Made by a program: the position numbers and the translations under genes
The notes under the pieces: model-generated
What the model saw: the letters and a program-made list of their open reading frames with translations, nothing else
What the model was told of the DNA's origin: nothing
The model's database searches: none
Part shown: piece by piece, positions 15,794 to 23,477 of the stretch
Layout: each line of letters begins with the position of its first letter
How positions within the stretch are numbered: position 1 is the first letter of the stretch
Assembly (NCBI GenBank): GCA_900762125.1
Contig: CAAFFL010000247.1
Span: 1-33,406, forward strand
Direction of reading: 5' to 3'
Source of the DNA: an uncultured Prevotella sp.
GTDB taxonomy: Bacteria; Bacteroidota; Bacteroidia; Bacteroidales; Bacteroidaceae
Length of the DNA stretch: 33,406 nucleotides

Positions 15794-17614
15794 TTACATG
15801 CGCTCCGGCACCTCGATGCCCAGGAGAGCCATGCCGTTCTTGATGACCTTCGCGACATTCGCAGCCAGCACGAGTCGCGTCTGCTTCTCGGCGTCGGTAT
15901 CGGCAGAGAGGATGCTGTAGTCGTGGTAGAACTGGTTGAACTGCTTCGTGAGCTCGTAGCAGTAGTTGGCGATGCCGGCAGGGTTGTAGTTCTCGCCAGC
16001 GTCCTTCACGGCGACCTTGAATTCGTTCATCTTCTGGATGAGCTCCACCTCCTTGTCGTTGAGCGGTGCATCGGCGTTGAGGCTGATGGCGCTCGCGTCG
16101 AGACCATCGGCAGCGGCCTTGCGCATGATGGAGCGGATGCGGGCGTAGGTGTACTGGATGAAGGGGCCGGTGTTGCCATTGAAGTCGATGGACTCTGCGG
16201 GGTTGAAGAGCATGTTCTTGCGGGCGTCGACCTTCAGGATGAAGTACTTCAGTGCGCCGAGGCCGACAATGCGCGCCACCTCGTTCTTCTCCTCATCCGT
16301 CATGTCCTTGAACTTCCCGAGCTCGTCCGAGGTGCGGCGTGCGTCGCCGATCATCTGCTGGATGAGGTCGTCGGCATCCACGACGGTTCCCTCACGACTC
16401 TTCATCTTACCGTTGGGCAGGTTCACCATGCCGTAGGAGAAGTGCACGAGGTCCTTGCCCCACTTGAAGCCGAGGCGGTCGAGGAGTATCGACAGCACCT
16501 GGAAGTGATAGTTCTGCTCGTTGCCTACGACGTAGATCATCTTGTCGATGGGGAAGTCGCTGAAGCGCATCTCTGCTGTACCGATGTCCTGCGTCATATA
16601 CACCGAGGTGCCGTCGGCGCGCAGCAGGAGCTTCTGGTCGAGACCCTCGTCGGTGAGGTCGGCCCACACGCTGTTGTCGTCCTTGCGGAAGAAGAGTCCC
16701 TTCTCCAAGCCTTCCTCCACCTTCTTCTTTCCTTCGAGGTAGGTGTTCGACTCGTAGTAGATCTTGTCGAAGCTAACGCCGAGAGCCTTATAGGTCTCGT
16801 CGAAGCCGGCGTACACCCAGCTGTTCATCTTCTGCCACAGCGCGCGCACCTCAGGGTCGTTGTGCTCCCACTTCACGAGCATCGCGTGCGCCTCCTTGAT
16901 GAGCGGTGCCTCCTGCTCGGCCTTGGCCTTCGCAGCCTCCTCGTCCATGCCGTCGGCCTGGTACTTCGCCATCAGCTCCTTCACCTCCTCACGGTAGTGC
17001 TTGTCGAAGGCCACATAGAAGTCGCCGATGAGGTGGTCGCCCTTCTTACCCGTCGACTCGGGTGTGGCACCGTTGCCCCACTTCAGCCAGGCGAGCATCG
17101 ACTTACAGATGTGAATGCCGCGGTCGTTGACGATGTTGGTCTTCACCACCTTGTTGCCGTTGGCCTGCATGATCTGCGCGAGGCTCCAGCCAAGGAGGTT
17201 GTTGCGGACGTGTCCGAGGTGGAGCGGTTTGTTCGTGTTGGGTGAGGAGTACTCGATCATCACCAGCGGGCTCTTGTCGGTTGCAGCGGTGTAGCCAAAC
17301 TGTGCATCGCTGTTGATGTCGCCGAGCAGCGAGATCCATGCTTCGGGTGCGACGACAAGGTTGAGGAATCCCTTCACGACGTTGAAGCGCGCCACGGCCG
17401 TGCAGGTCTCCATGAGCTTCTGTCCAATCTCGTTGGCGGTGTCCTCAGGTTTCTTATGCGATATCTTCAGAAAGGGGAAGACGACGAGCGTCAGGTTTCC
17501 CTCAAAAGTCTCCTTGGTCTTCTGCAGCTGCACCATCTTCTGGGGCACATCCTGTCCATAGAGCTCCTTCACGGCCGCGATGACCGCAGAGCTGATAGTC
17601 TGTTCAATATTCAT
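15794..17614 (-). CDS. argS: Arginyl-tRNA synthetase
   Basis: Charges tRNA(Arg) with arginine. The 606-residue class I synthetase has an N-terminal Add-1 domain (about residues 1-110), the HIGH-type motif HLGHVRNN after SSPNTNKPL, the KMSKS-type motif KMKSREGTVV, and a C-terminal anticodon-binding domain ending in GIEVPERM. The start MNIEQTISSAV at 17612-17614 agrees with the family; the frame is open 15 codons further but those overlap the likely leader. A promoter box lies at 17657-17664. Confidence 0.97.
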   Translation of the reverse strand: MNIEQTISSAVIAAVKELYGQDVPQKMVQLQKTKETFEGNLTLVVFPFLKISHKKPEDTANEIGQKLMETCTAVARFNVVKGFLNLVVAPEAWISLLGDINSDAQFGYTAATDKSPLVMIEYSSPNTNKPLHLGHVRNNLLGWSLAQIMQANGNKVVKTNIVNDRGIHICKSMLAWLKWGNGATPESTGKKGDHLIGDFYVAFDKHYREEVKELMAKYQADGMDEEAAKAKAEQEAPLIKEAHAMLVKWEHNDPEVRALWQKMNSWVYAGFDETYKALGVSFDKIYYESNTYLEGKKKVEEGLEKGLFFRKDDNSVWADLTDEGLDQKLLLRADGTSVYMTQDIGTAEMRFSDFPIDKMIYVVGNEQNYHFQVLSILLDRLGFKWGKDLVHFSYGMVNLPNGKMKSREGTVVDADDLIQQMIGDARRTSDELGKFKDMTDEEKNEVARIVGLGALKYFILKVDARKNMLFNPAESIDFNGNTGPFIQYTYARIRSIMRKAAADGLDASAISLNADAPLNDKEVELIQKMNEFKVAVKDAGENYNPAGIANYCYELTKQFNQFYHDYSILSADTDAEKQTRLVLAANVAKVIKNGMALLGIEVPERM

Positions 17615-17656
17615 TGATCTATGCGTATAATTTGTTATCTTGTTGGAATTTAGATG

Positions 17657-17664
17657 CAAAGGTA
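17657..17664 (-). promoter_or_regulatory. -7 promoter box of argS (TACCTTTG)
   Basis: The minus strand reads TTGTACCTTTGCA, containing TAnnTTTG, 42 bases before the argS start. Confidence 0.65.
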
Positions 17665-17705
17665 CAAAAAACCATGCAATTTGCCGCCGTTTGCGTTCTT
17701 TTTCC

Positions 17706-17713
17706 TAATTTTG
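17706..17713 (+). promoter_or_regulatory. Promoter of the YitT-family gene (TAATTTTG)
   Basis: TAATTTTG matches the -7 box and a TTTG lies 22 bases upstream as a -33 element. The start codon at 17732 follows after 18 bases. It is divergent from the argS promoter. Confidence 0.6.
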
Positions 17714-17731
17714 CAGTAAACAAATCTCATT

Positions 17732-18676
17732 ATGGAAAGAAGACGTGAGGCGAAGAGCCTCTACCACACCATCCGCGACTATGCCATCATCACCGTGGCG
17801 ATGCTCATGGGCGTCGTCGGCCTGAACCTTTTTCTGTTGCCCAACCAGATTACCATGGGCGGCATCATGGGTATCGCCTCCATCGTCTATTGGGGCACAG
17901 GCATCCCGGCGCAGGACACCTACTTTGTGCTGAACGCCGTGCTCCTCATCGCAGCGCTGAAGGTCCTCGGCTGGAAGTTCTGTGCGAAGACCATCTATGG
18001 CGTCATCGTCTTCACCGTCGGCTCGACGGTGCTGCTGGCGGTGCTGCCGCCGGAGACGCACCTGCTCGCCGACCAGAAGTTCATGGCGTGTATGGTCGGT
18101 GGCGTGTTTATGGGCACGAGCGTCGGTCTCGGTTTGAGCGCTGGCGGCTCGACGGGTGGCTCGGATGTCATTGCGGCGATGGTGCACAAGTATCGCGACG
18201 TTTCGCTCGGCCGCATCATCCTCTTCTGTGACCTGACGATCATCACCTCGTCCTACGTCGTTCTTCAGGACTGGGAGAAGGTGCTCTATGGCTATGTGTT
18301 GCTCTTCATCATCTCCTTCTGCGTCGACCATGTGGTGAACTCCCTGCACCAGAGCGTGCAGTTCTTCATCATCTCCGACCACTATCAAGAGATTGGCGAG
18401 GCCATCAACAAGATTGCCGACCGTGGCTGCTCCACGCTCAACGGCAATGGCTTCTACTCTAAGAAGGATATCAAGGTCATCTATTGCATCGCAAAGAAGA
18501 GCGAGGCGTCGTTCATCTTCGACCTCATCGACGAGATTGACCCAGAGGCCTTCGTCGCCCAGAGCAACTGCGTTGGTGTCTATGGCATGGGATTCGATCA
18601 GGTACGTGTACGCAAGCAGATCTCGCTGGACGAGATTAAGCGCGAGCTTTCAAGTGAACAGCGCGTCCATGGTTAG
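17732..18676 (+). CDS. YitT family membrane protein
   Basis: A 314-residue inner-membrane protein. It has about five or six hydrophobic segments between residues 15 and 210 (YitT_membrane, formerly DUF161), including the conserved LFLLPNQITMGGIMGIA and GLGLSAGGSTGGSDVIA. A soluble C-terminal DUF2179 domain follows (about 220-305, with HYQEIGEAINK and GVYGMGFDQVR). Function is unknown; transport has been suggested. The 3' end overlaps the truncated ATPase gene on the other strand by 27 bases. Confidence 0.92.
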   Translation: MERRREAKSLYHTIRDYAIITVAMLMGVVGLNLFLLPNQITMGGIMGIASIVYWGTGIPAQDTYFVLNAVLLIAALKVLGWKFCAKTIYGVIVFTVGSTVLLAVLPPETHLLADQKFMACMVGGVFMGTSVGLGLSAGGSTGGSDVIAAMVHKYRDVSLGRIILFCDLTIITSSYVVLQDWEKVLYGYVLLFIISFCVDHVVNSLHQSVQFFIISDHYQEIGEAINKIADRGCSTLNGNGFYSKKDIKVIYCIAKKSEASFIFDLIDEIDPEAFVAQSNCVGVYGMGFDQVRVRKQISLDEIKRELSSEQRVHG

Positions 18677-19043
18677 TTGGGCAGATACGTCAGAGGAGTG
18701 CTGATTCGCCTTAAGACCATAGGTGGTGATGAAGGTGAGATTGACCGCCTGCCGCGTGCCGGTCTCGGCAATGAAGTCTGCCATGCGATTGCGTAGTTTC
18801 TCTTCCTCGGTCGCAGAGATGATGTACGTTGTACGACTATATTTCACTTCACAGAGGTTGATGATCTGGTCGGCACGCTCGATGATGAGGTCTATCTGCG
18901 CCTGTGGCTTACTGGTTTTGCTCCGCCAGGAATAGTACTCTGTTCGGATGGCGCTGATGCCCAGTGCCTGTTTGATTTGCGGGATGTGCGCCATGCACAG
19001 CCGCTCGAAAGCTAATCCATACCAGTTGTTTTGGGTTCTTGAT
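18650..19043 (-). pseudogene. Truncated AAA-type ATPase (C-terminal remnant)
   Basis: The minus strand reads NNWYGLAFERLCMAHIPQIK, then EYYSWRSK, AQIDLIIERAD, INLCEVKYS and ends QLTMDALFT. This is the C-terminal nuclease-like domain of the large Bacteroidetes ATPase family (archaeal-type ATPase with a DUF234/DUF4143-like tail). Full proteins are about 500 residues; here only about 130 remain and there is no Walker A part. Upstream homology stops at about 19040, exactly where the 53-bp repeat begins, and the frame meets a stop at 19061-19063. The C-terminal domain retains D and E-x-K residues. An ATG at 18994 could still start a 114-residue protein, but truncation by rearrangement is the simpler reading. 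Confidence 0.8.
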
Positions 19044-19096
19044 GGGCAATGCGAGAAGCCTCAGAGTGTGGGACGAGTGGCGAAAGTTCCACGCTT
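19044..19096 (+). repeat. 53-bp direct repeat, copy 1
   Basis: Identical over 53 bases to 21712-21764. Here it is a detached 3' end of the putative structured RNA, including its terminator stem but not the T run. It forms the breakpoint of the truncated ATPase gene. Confidence 0.95.
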
Positions 19097-19115
19097 GAAC
19101 CAGTATGTATTTTGT

Positions 19116-19164
19116 AACCCACATTACAGCGTGGTGTATTTGTGCACCCGCTGCAATGTGGGTT
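19116..19164. repeat. 49-nt near-perfect hairpin
   Basis: Arms AACCCACATT and AATGTGGGTT pair over 10 bp, then one mismatch, then CAGCG/CGCTG and GGTG/CACC toward an 8-9 base loop. There is no T run on the plus strand. It could be a transposable-element end, a folded single-strand DNA signal or a terminator for the XRE gene (19200-19493, minus). Confidence 0.75.
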
Positions 19165-19199
19165 AAAGATTATCCCAACATTGCTTCTTGTATTATATT

Positions 19200-19493
19200 T
19201 TAGTGATTAACATCCGTTAACTCGGCTTTTGCAGTATCAAGCGCATCAAGGCTTAGTTCGTTCTCGCCTTCCAAAGCATCCAAAATCTTATCGGCAAGCC
19301 ATAGGGTAAGCATTTCTTTTTCGTCTATATGGAAATACTTTGCCAACAAAATCACTTGACTTCTTTTTGCCCTACGGTCGCCACGTTCTATCTTGCTGAA
19401 CATTGGGGTATCTATCTCCAAGTATGCTGCCAACTGCCGTTGTAGCACCTCATGTTTGTCTCTTAATTCCTTTATTTTGTTTCCTAACAACAT
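19200..19493 (-). CDS. XRE-family helix-turn-helix regulator
   Basis: A 97-residue DNA-binding protein. The N-terminal two-thirds is a classic HTH_XRE domain (IKELRDKHEVLQRQLAAYLE, then DTPMFSKIERGDRRAKRSQV), followed by an acidic C-terminal tail. Members of this size act as autoregulators in mobile elements and restriction or toxin loci. It lies downstream of the AlbA_2-like gene on the same strand, separated by 154 bases that hold an 11-bp iteron array and a palindrome, which are plausible binding sites. Confidence 0.85.
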   Translation of the reverse strand: MLLGNKIKELRDKHEVLQRQLAAYLEIDTPMFSKIERGDRRAKRSQVILLAKYFHIDEKEMLTLWLADKILDALEGENELSLDALDTAKAELTDVNH

Positions 19494-19522
19494 ATATCTT
19501 TCGCTTTTTGAATTCGATTTAA

Positions 19523-19644
19523 TCGGTCGGTTTCGCTATAAAGCCCGTCGAATTTCGACGGATTTTTATGAATATCGACGGATTTCGGTCGGATTTCGGT
19601 CGGATTTCGGTCGGATTTCGGTCGGATTTGTTCACATCCGACCG
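19523..19644. repeat. Iteron array and palindrome upstream of the XRE gene
   Basis: Four perfect 11-bp copies of GGATTTCGGTC occupy 19580-19623, plus a partial fifth (GGATTT, 19624-19629). A 15-nt palindrome CGTCGAATTTCGACG is at 19546-19560. The core CGGTCGG also occurs at 19524-19530 and inverted (CCGACCG) at 19638-19644. Probably operator sites for the XRE protein; an iteron-type replication origin is less likely because no Rep gene is present. Confidence 0.85.
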
Positions 19645-19647
19645 TTC

Positions 19648-21042
19648 CTATTTCAAAATCCATCTTAGTCCGATTCTATCTATTGAATTTTCTTCATTCA
19701 TTTCTACTAACAATCTACCTACATAACGAAGTTTTTGCTCTTGCGTCTTATTCTGAGGAAGCACATCCTTTAGATATTCGTATATGCTATCTCGCTTGGC
19801 ACCTTCTTCACCAGCATTGCTGAGATATTGTAGAACCATCTGGCGCAACCTCTCCTTGTCCAATCCTTTTGTTTTTGTGTAAGAAGGCAGTTGGTGAGTG
19901 TTCTTTGCAATGCTAAGAGAAATGTTGTAATGCGGAGTCTCACCTTCTATCAGTCCACGTATAAGCAAGTCTTGCGCTATATCCTCATGAATAGTTCTGC
20001 CCTTCTGTACTGCGTCAAGCGAGATGCAATCCCATAGTGAAAGAGTGTCGTTTGTTTTCAACAAATCAGTGTATCGCTTGTTGATTTCATTGCCATAGAT
20101 GCGAACAACCACTTTCTTCTTTATTTGGTCAATCTCATAGTCTGGCATAGGAAAATGTCTGCGCCATTGCTCGCTGAACATCTTCTTGATGCCACGACTT
20201 ACGGTATCAATCATGTTGAAGTCAACCATAGCTCTACACAGACATTCATTGCGGAAATGCGTCTGCGGTTCTTCGTTCCTCAAAGCATTTTCCAAAGTGC
20301 CAGGAATGAATGTGCCAGCGTTGGAATAATACAGGTAGCCAGAATTCTCCACGAAGTTGATGCGTTGCTGAAGCGTATAGTCTTGATGAGCGATGCAGTT
20401 ATGAAGAGCCTCACGAATGGTATAGTCATCATATTGTTTCATCGTATCTGGGAACAGCGTTCCGCCAGGCATTTCTCGAAGTGTCAGATTTTCAATCTTT
20501 GAGAGAATTTCATCCACTGTTAATACGAATGGAACTGTGAAGTGTTCATAGTCTACCACATCCTGTTTTGCGTCTCGTCGTGTCCAAGTCACCTGTGCAA
20601 CGGCAGGACGCAACATGAAGGCTGACTCGTATTTGCCAAGCAATATGATAGCAGCACGAGTGATGCCGCCATTCTTCATCAATCCACACCTGCCAAGAAA
20701 CGACTGAACACCCCAGCCATTCACTTCCTCAGCAGGAATACGACTATGTACTTTCTTGAACATCATTCGAGCCTTGGCGATGGCCACTTCATCCAAATCA
20801 TCTATGGTAGCATCTGATACAATCTCAGCAGACCAGTCCTTTGCTGTATAGATAGGCTCTTCGAGGATGACACTCATCCTTTCGTTAGTCATTTCAACCA
20901 AAGAATCTTCTATCCGCTGCCATGCCTTCTTGTGGGCAAGTACAGGACGACGAGGCTGATGCTTCGGAATATGGATAATCCATACTGTTTTATGGGTGTC
21001 ATCCGTTATAAACTCTTCTATAGACAGTCCTTCTGACACCAT
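19648..21042 (-). CDS. ATP-binding AlbA_2-family regulator, N-terminally truncated
   Basis: A 464-residue protein related to bacterial AlbA_2 (divergent AAA_4)-HATPase_c_4 proteins annotated as ATP-binding or transcriptional regulators. Family blocks are clear: DWSAEIVSDATIDDLD, FLGRCGLMKNGGITRAAIILLGK, REALHNCIAHQDYT (the GHKL-type ATPase helix with Asn), and FVENSGYLYYSNAGTFIPG. The C-terminal third holds a winged-helix-like region. The N-terminal AlbA_2 DNA/nucleic-acid domain of roughly 100 residues is missing: the frame closes at a stop 5 codons before a TTG at 21070-21072, and the first ATG is at 21040-21042 (MVSEGLSIEEF). It may be a decayed gene or a shortened functional form. It is co-directional with the XRE gene. 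Confidence 0.75.
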   Translation of the reverse strand: MVSEGLSIEEFITDDTHKTVWIIHIPKHQPRRPVLAHKKAWQRIEDSLVEMTNERMSVILEEPIYTAKDWSAEIVSDATIDDLDEVAIAKARMMFKKVHSRIPAEEVNGWGVQSFLGRCGLMKNGGITRAAIILLGKYESAFMLRPAVAQVTWTRRDAKQDVVDYEHFTVPFVLTVDEILSKIENLTLREMPGGTLFPDTMKQYDDYTIREALHNCIAHQDYTLQQRINFVENSGYLYYSNAGTFIPGTLENALRNEEPQTHFRNECLCRAMVDFNMIDTVSRGIKKMFSEQWRRHFPMPDYEIDQIKKKVVVRIYGNEINKRYTDLLKTNDTLSLWDCISLDAVQKGRTIHEDIAQDLLIRGLIEGETPHYNISLSIAKNTHQLPSYTKTKGLDKERLRQMVLQYLSNAGEEGAKRDSIYEYLKDVLPQNKTQEQKLRYVGRLLVEMNEENSIDRIGLRWILK

Positions 21043-21072
21043 AAAGTTACGAAATATTTTCGACGTATGCAA

Positions 21073-21428
21073 GCATTTCGCCCGTTATTTTTCGAAGAAA
21101 TCAAGTTGTCACTGTGACCGTACATCGAGCATCGATACGGTGATGAACTAAGGTTTTGTGGCGGGTTATCTGACGAGGCTGCTAGTTTTCAGACAGTCTC
21201 CCCCTTATCTTCTAAAGCCGCATATGCAAGGTGTTATATGTTGTACAAGGTGTTGGATATTAGCTGATTGCCTTTATCCTGCCACCCTCGTGATGCTATG
21301 TCGAACCGTTTGCGAGACACGCTTTTATATTAGTTTAACGCAGGCCTTGAGGCAAAAATGGAGAAATCCATCCGTACCGGTCGATATTTTTTTTCGCCCA
21401 TTTCCTTGCAACTTTCAGAATATTCTCT
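21073..21428. other. Gap between AlbA_2-like gene and the RNA promoter
   Basis: About 355 bases. A plus-strand open frame (21158-21475) runs through it but its composition (Cys/Leu/Phe-rich, no family match) and its overlap with the RNA promoter argue against a gene. A doublet of AAGGTGTT lies near 21230-21253. I see no remnant of the missing AlbA_2 domain. Confidence 0.5.
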
Positions 21429-21436
21429 TATCTTTG
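21429..21436 (+). promoter_or_regulatory. Promoter of the putative structured RNA (TATCTTTG)
   Basis: TATCTTTG matches the -7 box, and a TTG lies 20 bases upstream as a partial -33 element. Transcription would start near 21443, and the next terminator is at 21734-21768. Confidence 0.7.
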
Positions 21437-21442
21437 CAGTAT

Positions 21443-21768
21443 ATTCTATGCAGAAGCCTGCCAAGGGCGGGCTGAGAGCATGGAATAAGACATGATGGAA
21501 AGGCGTTTACTAGACGCTTTGTTCCTGACACTCTGAAATTCTCGCAAAATTTCTATTCGGTCAGAATCGAAGCAACAGTAGATGTCCAGTGGGTATGTAT
21601 TATCTGCACAACCCTTATTGTTGATATGCCTCACAGGTATATCTATATAATAAGGTGTATCGTGCTTATACATATCAGCGTGGGCTTCTGCGTTGCTCGT
21701 TCTACCGAATAGGGCAATGCGAGAAGCCTCAGAGTGTGGGACGAGTGGCGAAAGTTCCACGCTTTTTT
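21443..21768 (+). ncRNA. Putative structured non-coding RNA, about 325 nt
   Basis: A promoter box at 21429-21436 and a terminator (stem 21734-21741 / 21755-21762, then T6 at 21763-21768) frame a stretch with no good ORF. Long-range complementarity is strong: 21450-21458 GCAGAAGCC with 21683-21691; 21528-21536 ACACTCTGA with 21729-21737; 21539-21545 TTCTCGC with 21719-21725; 21690-21696 GCGTTGC with 21714-21720. Some pairings overlap the terminator stem or local hairpins (for example 21455-21462 with 21466-21473), so alternative folds are possible. It is not tmRNA, RNase P RNA or SRP RNA: their conserved blocks are absent. It lies directly before the seven-gene operon and could be housekeeping or part of the system. 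Confidence 0.6.
21712..21764 (+). repeat. 53-bp direct repeat, copy 2
   Basis: Exact match to 19044-19096. Here it is continuous with the putative RNA and is followed by the T run of its terminator, so this looks like the parental copy. Confidence 0.95.
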
Positions 21769-21795
21769 ATTCTGTCTCGAACCTAAATCCTAAAA

Positions 21796-22998
21796 ATGAG
21801 CAGAATGAGGATACGAACAACACTAACATCTTTAGCTTTATTGCTATTCATCAGCTTATTCGCAAATTGTGGAGGCAGTGGACGAGTGAAGATAGACTGG
21901 ACTCCTGTACATGCTGTGAATGCAGTTGCACCAACTGTAAAAGTGTATATTGAGAATTCGGGCAGCATGGATGGGTATACCTGTGATGGCTCCCAGTTTA
22001 AAGATGCCATCCATTACATTGTCAATGAATTAGATGGTTATGCTGATACAACTGAGTTGAATTTCATCAATTCAGAGGTGATACCCTTCTCTGGAGACCT
22101 CAATGATTTCACATTGAATCTCAATCCGACATCGTTTCAGAGCTATGGAGGCAATCGTGCTTCATCGCAGTTGGACGTTATGTTCGAAAAGATATTGAAG
22201 CAAATGGACGACAAGACCATATCAGTTTTTACATCAGACTGTATACTGGGTGTGCCTTATGGTCAGACCTCCCACTTCTTGAATATTGTAAGTGATAATG
22301 TGAAATCAGTATTTGCCAAACATATCAAGAAACATCAGGACTTTGGTGTTGAAATCTTTTGTCTAAGTTCTAAGTTTGTAGGCAATTACTATCAATATGG
22401 TCAGCAGCCAAGAAAGATCAATTGCAATAGGCCCTACTATGTATGGTTTATCGGATCTCAGCGTTTGCTTGGAGAAATGAATAAGAGAATTCATCTTGAG
22501 AAAATACCAGGCTCATACCTATACGAGGTGGGGTTCTCAACTTGTTCGTCCATTTCTTTTACCATTACGAATGAGCATGGCAAGAGTTTTGGCGAAGGAC
22601 ATTCAGAGAGTAGGGTGTCCAATTCTAAGGGTACTTTTATTATAAAGGCAGACCTGTCTTCTACACTTCAAGACGACCGAACACTCTGCGACATGAAGAA
22701 TTTCATGATCAACCCACGGACAGCATTGGTTAAGCTGGAGTCTGTAGAATCTAATGCTGATGCTGACAAAGATATATTTTCGCATAAGATAACCTTCAAA
22801 GTGTTTGATAAAGCTCACGGCATCCACCCATCCATAAGGGTTAAGACATTCGATGTTCCAGCATGGGTAGGTGCAATGAATGATCTGTCGGGGAGTGATA
22901 TGAAGAAAACACAAGGCATTGGATTTATAATCAATGGCGTGGCGAGTGCATTCAGCGACAATAGTAAGATAAAAGGTATCAACTTTAACATCAAATAA
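21796..22998 (+). CDS. vWA-like envelope lipoprotein (operon gene 1)
   Basis: A 400-residue exported protein. Residues 5-24 are a hydrophobic signal, followed by Cys25 (LFANCGG), so it is probably a lipoprotein, although Asn before the Cys is unusual. The segment KVYIENSGSMDGY at the start of the mature domain has the layout of a von Willebrand A metal site (DxSxS) with Glu in place of Asp. NRASSQLDVMFEKIL and ISVFTSDCILG fit later vWA strands. A beta-rich region follows from about residue 260. I recall many unstudied Bacteroidetes proteins with the ENSGSMDGY motif. It heads a seven-gene operon and probably faces the periplasm, where it could bind a partner or sense envelope state. The ATG at 21796 or the one at 21805 may be used. 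Confidence 0.8.
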   Translation: MSRMRIRTTLTSLALLLFISLFANCGGSGRVKIDWTPVHAVNAVAPTVKVYIENSGSMDGYTCDGSQFKDAIHYIVNELDGYADTTELNFINSEVIPFSGDLNDFTLNLNPTSFQSYGGNRASSQLDVMFEKILKQMDDKTISVFTSDCILGVPYGQTSHFLNIVSDNVKSVFAKHIKKHQDFGVEIFCLSSKFVGNYYQYGQQPRKINCNRPYYVWFIGSQRLLGEMNKRIHLEKIPGSYLYEVGFSTCSSISFTITNEHGKSFGEGHSESRVSNSKGTFIIKADLSSTLQDDRTLCDMKNFMINPRTALVKLESVESNADADKDIFSHKITFKVFDKAHGIHPSIRVKTFDVPAWVGAMNDLSGSDMKKTQGIGFIINGVASAFSDNSKIKGINFNIK

Positions 22999-23001
22999 GA
23001 C

Positions 23002-23469
23002 ATGGGAAATATTTTTGAAATCTATTATTCATTCGTGCAGAGCATATATGGTAAAGAATTGTCTGATTATATCAGCGGGTCTGTATCGGAACTGCAAGAT
23101 GCAAATATGTATTCGTTATTTGGCTGGATCATGTTGGTAACGACGGCGTTAGCTCTAGTGATATATTATTTCAAGATAGACCGTTTCTCACTAAACCACT
23201 GGTGGTGTTGGTGCATTACCGTTGCCATTCCTGGATTATTCAATTTCATCGTTGGTTGGGCAGTGTTAGAACGTGAACGGAACACTGGCTGTATGGTTGA
23301 CGAAGAAGGTAATGATTTAGGGTTCGGGACTCTGGATTTTATCAGTTTCGGGCTGGCCAATCTGCTTATAGTCATGATCACAGCCATCGTCATCACGCTC
23401 ATTTTCAAGGTTCTCTTCGCTACAAAGCTTCTGCATAGCGATTGTGCCAAGTCTCCATTAGCAAAATAG
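23002..23469 (+). CDS. Small three-helix membrane protein (operon gene 2)
   Basis: 155 residues with hydrophobic segments at about 39-58, 68-88 and 110-141, separated by short loops, one of which (about 89-108) is acidic and contains a Cys. The N-terminal 35 residues are amphipathic. I recognise no family. It starts 3 bases after gene 1 and ends 8 bases before gene 3, so it is firmly in the operon and is likely a membrane partner of the lipoprotein or of the channel proteins. Confidence 0.75.
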   Translation: MGNIFEIYYSFVQSIYGKELSDYISGSVSELQDANMYSLFGWIMLVTTALALVIYYFKIDRFSLNHWWCWCITVAIPGLFNFIVGWAVLERERNTGCMVDEEGNDLGFGTLDFISFGLANLLIVMITAIVITLIFKVLFATKLLHSDCAKSPLAK

Positions 23470-23477
23470 TCATTGAT

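Noticed and set aside
15782..17245. Plus-strand open frame opposite argS
   Set aside because: Antisense shadow of argS; composition and lack of motifs as for the other shadows.
19044..19096. Integron attC site
   Set aside because: Lacks the GTTRRRY and RYYYAAC core boxes, and no integron integrase is present.
21158..21475. Plus-strand 105-codon open frame before the operon
   Set aside because: It runs across the RNA promoter and into the RNA, and has a composition unlike a folded protein.
21467..21480. CTGAGA motif suggesting a TPP riboswitch
   Set aside because: The second conserved block of the TPP aptamer (GAACCTGATC with GGGTAAT) is absent, and no thiamine gene follows.
21446..21760. 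Minus-strand 104-codon open frame over the putative RNA
   Set aside because: It covers the whole RNA element on the opposite strand, has no promoter, and the sequence shows base-pairing rather than coding constraints. It may appear in databases as a hypothetical protein.
21443..21768. Identification of the RNA as RNase P RNA, tmRNA, SRP RNA or 6S RNA
   Set aside because: No GAGGAAAGTCC or ACAGAA blocks, no tag ORF with tRNA-like ends, too long for SRP RNA, and 5' and 3' ends do not pair as in 6S.
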